NCBI GenBank assembly: GCA_012719535.1
Contig: JAAYAC010000032.1
Coordinates: 1-34,471, forward strand
From: Syntrophomonadaceae bacterium
GTDB lineage: Bacteria; Bacillota; Syntrophomonadia; Syntrophomonadales; Syntrophothermaceae
Direction: 5' to 3'
Length of the DNA stretch: 34,471 nucleotides
Position 1 is the first letter of the stretch. Each line of letters opens with the position of its first letter. Under the pieces are notes generated by a model. That model was not told the origin of the DNA, ran no database searches, and saw nothing but the letters and a program-made list of their open reading frames with translations. Shown here in pieces: positions 31,499 through 34,471 of the stretch. Both the position numbers and the translations under genes were made by a program.

Positions 31499-33640
31499 TT
31501 GCAAACTACTAGTCTTATAATCAGAAAGCGTATTGCCACGCTTTTTTTCTTGTTTATATTGGGGCTGGGTTTTCTGCTGGGACGGGTCTTCTGGGTGCAG
31601 ATCATCCGGGGGGCGGAACTGTCTGAGCTGGCGATAAAGAACCGGATGCGGGATGTTCCGGTAGAAGCAAAACGGGGGGCGATCTGCGACCGAAACGGTC
31701 ATGAGTTGGCCATATCGATAAGCACGGATTCCGTCTATGCTATTCCGGCCGAGGTACGCAAGTCAGGAAGGGCCCGGGAAATTGCCCACCGGTTGTCCGA
31801 ATTGCTGCAGATGGACGAAGTCAAGGTATACCAGCGTATTACCAGGATGTCTTCTTTTGAATGGGTCAAACGGCAGGTGGACTTCGAGGTATCGGCACGT
31901 TTAAAGAAAATGGAGCTGCCGGGTATAGGTCTGGTAGAGGAAAGCCGCCGTTTTTATCCCAAGCAAACGCTGGCCTGTCATGTGCTGGGCATCAGCGGGC
32001 TCGACAACACCGGTTTGGAAGGAATCGACAAACAATACGACGACCTGGTGGGAGGAATACCCGGTCGTATAGTTATCGAAAAGGACGCAGTGGGCCGGGA
32101 TATTCCCGAAGCCACTCACCGCTATATTCCCCCGGTCGACGGGGCCAACCTGGTTCTTACCCTGGATGAGACCATTCAGTACATAACGGAAAGAGAGCTG
32201 GACAAGGTCTGGAAAGCCAGGCAGCCCAAGGGAGCCATAGCCATTGTTATGGACCCCCGGACCGGAGAGATTCTGGCGATGGCCAACCGCCCCAATTTCG
32301 ATCCCAACCAGTATGCGGAGTTTCCTGAAAAGAACCGCCGTAACCTGGCTATCTGGTATGCTTACGAACCAGGTTCTACGATGAAGATAACGACTGCCGC
32401 GGCCGCCCTGGAGGAAGGGGTGGTCCGGCCGGAAACCCGATTTTTCTGCCCGGGGTTCATCAAGGTAGGAAAAGAAAGCATTTCCTGTGACCAGCACCGG
32501 AGTCATGGTTCCCAGGATTTTGTGGAAGTAGTAAAACACTCATGCAATGTGGGCTTTGTCAGTACCGGGCTCGAACTCGGTTTGAACAAATACTACCAGT
32601 ATCTAAAGGCCTTCGGGTTCGGCCGTAAGACTGGTATCGATCTCCCGGGAGAGGCCACGGGGATAATAGTTCCCCAGAAAAGGGCCAAACAGATTGACCT
32701 GGCCACCATGTCGATGGGTCAGGCCAACGCTGTTACGGCTATTCAGCTTCTGACTGCGGTTTGTGCCGTGGCCAACGACGGGGTGATGATGAAGCCGCAC
32801 TTGCTCAAAGAGGTCGTGGACTCCCACGGCAAGGTGCTCAAAAGAATAGAACCGGAGAAGGTCAAACAGATTATATCTAAACAAACCGCCAAGGAGCTCA
32901 GTCTAATACTGGAGCAAGTGGTAAAGGACGGAACGGGTAGAAACGCTTATATAGAAGGATACCGGGTGGCCGGCAAAACAGGTACGGCCCAGAAGATATC
33001 TCCCTCAGGCGGGTACCTGCCCAGCGAGTACGTTGCCTCGTTTGTAGGGTTTGCTCCTGCCAACAACCCCCGCCTGGCCTGCATAGTTGTAATTGATGCT
33101 CCGACAGGGTATCCTTACTATGGAGGTACGGTAGCCGCTCCAGTGCTACGGGAGATCATGCGGGATGCCCTGCGCTACCTCGAGGTGCCCCTGCAGGGCA
33201 TGCCGGTCCAGGATGAAGGTGAGGAAAAGGAAAAGCTGGTGTCAGTTCCGGATGTGGTAAATCTTACCCTGGCTGAGGCCCTGGATTACATGCGCAAGCA
33301 GGGCCTGGAGGTTCAGGTGGAGGGCACCGGAAATGTAGTCTGGAGCCAGTCCCCCCGTGCCTACACCAGGGTAAAAAAGGGGACCCGGGCGGTCATCTAT
33401 CTTTCTCAGGTAAGGAACAACTCCGGGCAGGAAGAAGTGACCGTTCCGGATGTGCGTGGCAAGTCAATGCGGGAAGTCGCCAAGATGCTGTCTCGGATTG
33501 GCCTACACATGGAACCACAGGGATACGGGTTGGCAGTCAAGCAGAAGCCGGCCCCGGGAACCCGGGTCAAGTCCGGTTCGGTCGTTGTCATAGAATTCGC
33601 ACCGGCAAGCCAGAACGAGGTGCAGAATAATGCCGATTGA
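31499..33640 (+). CDS. Class B penicillin-binding protein with two PASTA domains (FtsI/SpoVD type)
   Basis: A 713-aa septal or spore-cortex peptidoglycan transpeptidase, anchored by one N-terminal helix (about 10-30). A PBP dimerisation domain follows (RGAICDRNGHELAIS start), then the transpeptidase domain with S293-T-M-K, S348-C-N and K493-T-G. Two PASTA domains end the protein (about 580-640 and 645-705), each starting VPDV. B. subtilis SpoVD has one PASTA and PBP2B two, so the architecture is closer to PBP2B. Only one such gene lies before murE here, so it may serve vegetative division; a spore role cannot be excluded. TTG 31499 follows GGAGAGGTGG. Confidence 0.92.
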   Translation: MQTTSLIIRKRIATLFFLFILGLGFLLGRVFWVQIIRGAELSELAIKNRMRDVPVEAKRGAICDRNGHELAISISTDSVYAIPAEVRKSGRAREIAHRLSELLQMDEVKVYQRITRMSSFEWVKRQVDFEVSARLKKMELPGIGLVEESRRFYPKQTLACHVLGISGLDNTGLEGIDKQYDDLVGGIPGRIVIEKDAVGRDIPEATHRYIPPVDGANLVLTLDETIQYITERELDKVWKARQPKGAIAIVMDPRTGEILAMANRPNFDPNQYAEFPEKNRRNLAIWYAYEPGSTMKITTAAAALEEGVVRPETRFFCPGFIKVGKESISCDQHRSHGSQDFVEVVKHSCNVGFVSTGLELGLNKYYQYLKAFGFGRKTGIDLPGEATGIIVPQKRAKQIDLATMSMGQANAVTAIQLLTAVCAVANDGVMMKPHLLKEVVDSHGKVLKRIEPEKVKQIISKQTAKELSLILEQVVKDGTGRNAYIEGYRVAGKTGTAQKISPSGGYLPSEYVASFVGFAPANNPRLACIVVIDAPTGYPYYGGTVAAPVLREIMRDALRYLEVPLQGMPVQDEGEEKEKLVSVPDVVNLTLAEALDYMRKQGLEVQVEGTGNVVWSQSPRAYTRVKKGTRAVIYLSQVRNNSGQEEVTVPDVRGKSMREVAKMLSRIGLHMEPQGYGLAVKQKPAPGTRVKSGSVVVIEFAPASQNEVQNNAD

Positions 33641-33707
33641 TGCTGTCGGCGGCCGGGGCGAGTACCGGGCGGCCCGGAGGTGGCATGAGAAACTGAAGGA
33701 GGAAAGT

Positions 33708-34471
33708 ATGCCGAGCCTACAAGAAGTATTGCGCGGCCTGCAACCGTTTGAGACCCGGGGGGATGTTCTCCGGGAAATTACGGGAATCCAGTATGATTCC
33801 CGACAGGTGGCGCCCGGGAATTTATTTGTCTGTATACCGGGTCTTAAAACCGACGGGCACAACTTTGTCCCGCAGGCGGTAGCCGCCGGGGCGGTGGCTC
33901 TCCTGGTGGAGCGGGATGTGGCCACGGACCAGGGTGTGGCCGTGGTGAAAGTTGCCGATACCAGAAAGGCCCTACCGGTGGTGGCGTCCAATTTCTACGG
34001 GGCACCTTCTCGTGACCTGCGGGTTATCGGGGTCACGGGTACCAACGGCAAGACCACTACCACGCACCTGGTTGCGGCTATTCTGGAGGAGGCCGGGTTT
34101 CCCGTTGGCTTGATAGGAACCTTGTACGCCCGCTGGGGGGGTGTGCAGGAGGCTATTGCCAACACCACTCCCGAATCTGTCGACCTGGAACGTTTTTTCC
34201 ACAAGGTCAGGCGCGAGGGGGGGAAGTATGTGGTGATGGAAGTCTCTTCCCATGCCCTGGACCTGGGAAGGGTGGACCAGATAGACTTTGACGTGGCCTT
34301 GTTCACCAACCTGACCCAGGACCACCTCGATTACCACCATACCCTGGAGGATTACCTGCGGGCCAAGCTCGTGCTGTTCAGGATGCTGGACGGTTCGCGG
34401 GGTAAGCTGGCAGTTATCAACGCGGATGATCCCCATAGCTCCGATTTTAGCCGGGCGGCCCGGTGTCGCAC
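33708..34471 (+). CDS. murE: UDP-MurNAc-tripeptide synthetase MurE (3' end outside window)
   Basis: Adds the third amino acid to UDP-MurNAc-L-Ala-D-Glu in peptidoglycan precursor synthesis. 254 codons are present. N-terminal UDP-binding part: YDSRQVAPGNLFVCIPG. ATP loop: GVTGTNGKTTTTHLV (about 108-122). Then NTTPES, MEVSSHAL and FTNLTQDHLDYHHTLEDY. The motif that separates diaminopimelate from lysine enzymes lies beyond the window. ATG 33708 follows AAGGAGGA (33696-33703). An in-frame ATG at 33630 would overlap the PBP gene and lacks a site, so it is rejected. No stop occurs before the window ends. Confidence 0.95.
   Translation, partial: MPSLQEVLRGLQPFETRGDVLREITGIQYDSRQVAPGNLFVCIPGLKTDGHNFVPQAVAAGAVALLVERDVATDQGVAVVKVADTRKALPVVASNFYGAPSRDLRVIGVTGTNGKTTTTHLVAAILEEAGFPVGLIGTLYARWGGVQEAIANTTPESVDLERFFHKVRREGGKYVVMEVSSHALDLGRVDQIDFDVALFTNLTQDHLDYHHTLEDYLRAKLVLFRMLDGSRGKLAVINADDPHSSDFSRAARCR

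Noticed and set aside
33630-33707. Earlier in-frame ATG for murE
   Set aside because: It would overlap the PBP gene and lacks a ribosome site, while AAGGAGGA precedes ATG 33708.
1-34471. CRISPR arrays, insertion sequences, tRNA or rRNA genes, prophage genes
   Set aside because: None seen on either strand: no regular repeat-spacer series, transposase motifs or tRNA cloverleaf.

Overview
The window looks like a chromosomal segment of a moderately GC-rich, low-GC-lineage Clostridia-type Firmicute, probably an anaerobe of the Peptococcaceae/Syntrophomonadaceae kind. The basis is the conserved gene order secF - recJ - relA - dtd ... hisS - aspS - (6S-like RNA) - tcdA, a Phe T-box in front of aroF-pheA, an indolepyruvate-type paaK-ACT pair, and the mraZ-rsmH-ftsL-pbp-murE cell-wall cluster preceded by MraZ boxes. 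Non-ATG starts are very common (nine TTG and six GTG starts with good ribosome binding sites). No species can be named from the sequence alone.

Layout. 1-794: 3' part of secF, closed by a strong terminator. 890-9725: a carbohydrate island. It holds a GT4 glycosyltransferase and a predicted six-hairpin glycosidase-like protein on +, a convergent 1197-residue fusion on - (N-terminal GT-A glycosyltransferase, about 570 unassigned residues, C-terminal GH130 mannoside phosphorylase-like domain), and divergently manC (mannose-1-phosphate guanylyltransferase) and manB (phosphomannomutase). 9726-10774: a Zn-type cation diffusion facilitator behind a promoter-leader-terminator arrangement. 10936-17119: recJ, relA, dtd and a metallo-beta-lactamase-fold hydrolase. 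17186-19429: a Phe-specific T-box whose antiterminator/terminator half is present twice, a possible 41-aa ORF, aroF and pheA. 19458-24043: hemZ, hisS, aspS. 24053-24302: promoter, about 215-nt structured RNA and terminator at the place where B. subtilis carries 6S-1 RNA. 24323-29139: tcdA overlapping a ubiquitin-like sulfur-carrier gene, paaK, a tandem-ACT protein, a GyrI-like protein, and a PHP (CehA/McbA-like) metallohydrolase behind an operator-like inverted repeat and a leader terminator. 29335-34471: a large rod-like inverted-repeat element, three MraZ boxes, mraZ, rsmH, ftsL, a two-PASTA class B PBP, and murE (cut by the window end).

How it works together. ManB and ManC would supply GDP-mannose. 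The GT4 protein and the GT half of the fusion could build a mannoside. The GH130 half could phosphorolyse it back to mannose-1-phosphate, which is ManC's substrate, so the island could be a self-contained make-and-recycle loop for a mannoside or storage glycan (inference). The other genes are housekeeping: protein export, stringent response, translation quality control, aromatic amino-acid synthesis and cell division. The most interesting non-coding signals are the partially duplicated T-box, the 6S-like locus, the leaders of the CDF and PHP genes, and the structured element in front of mraZ.
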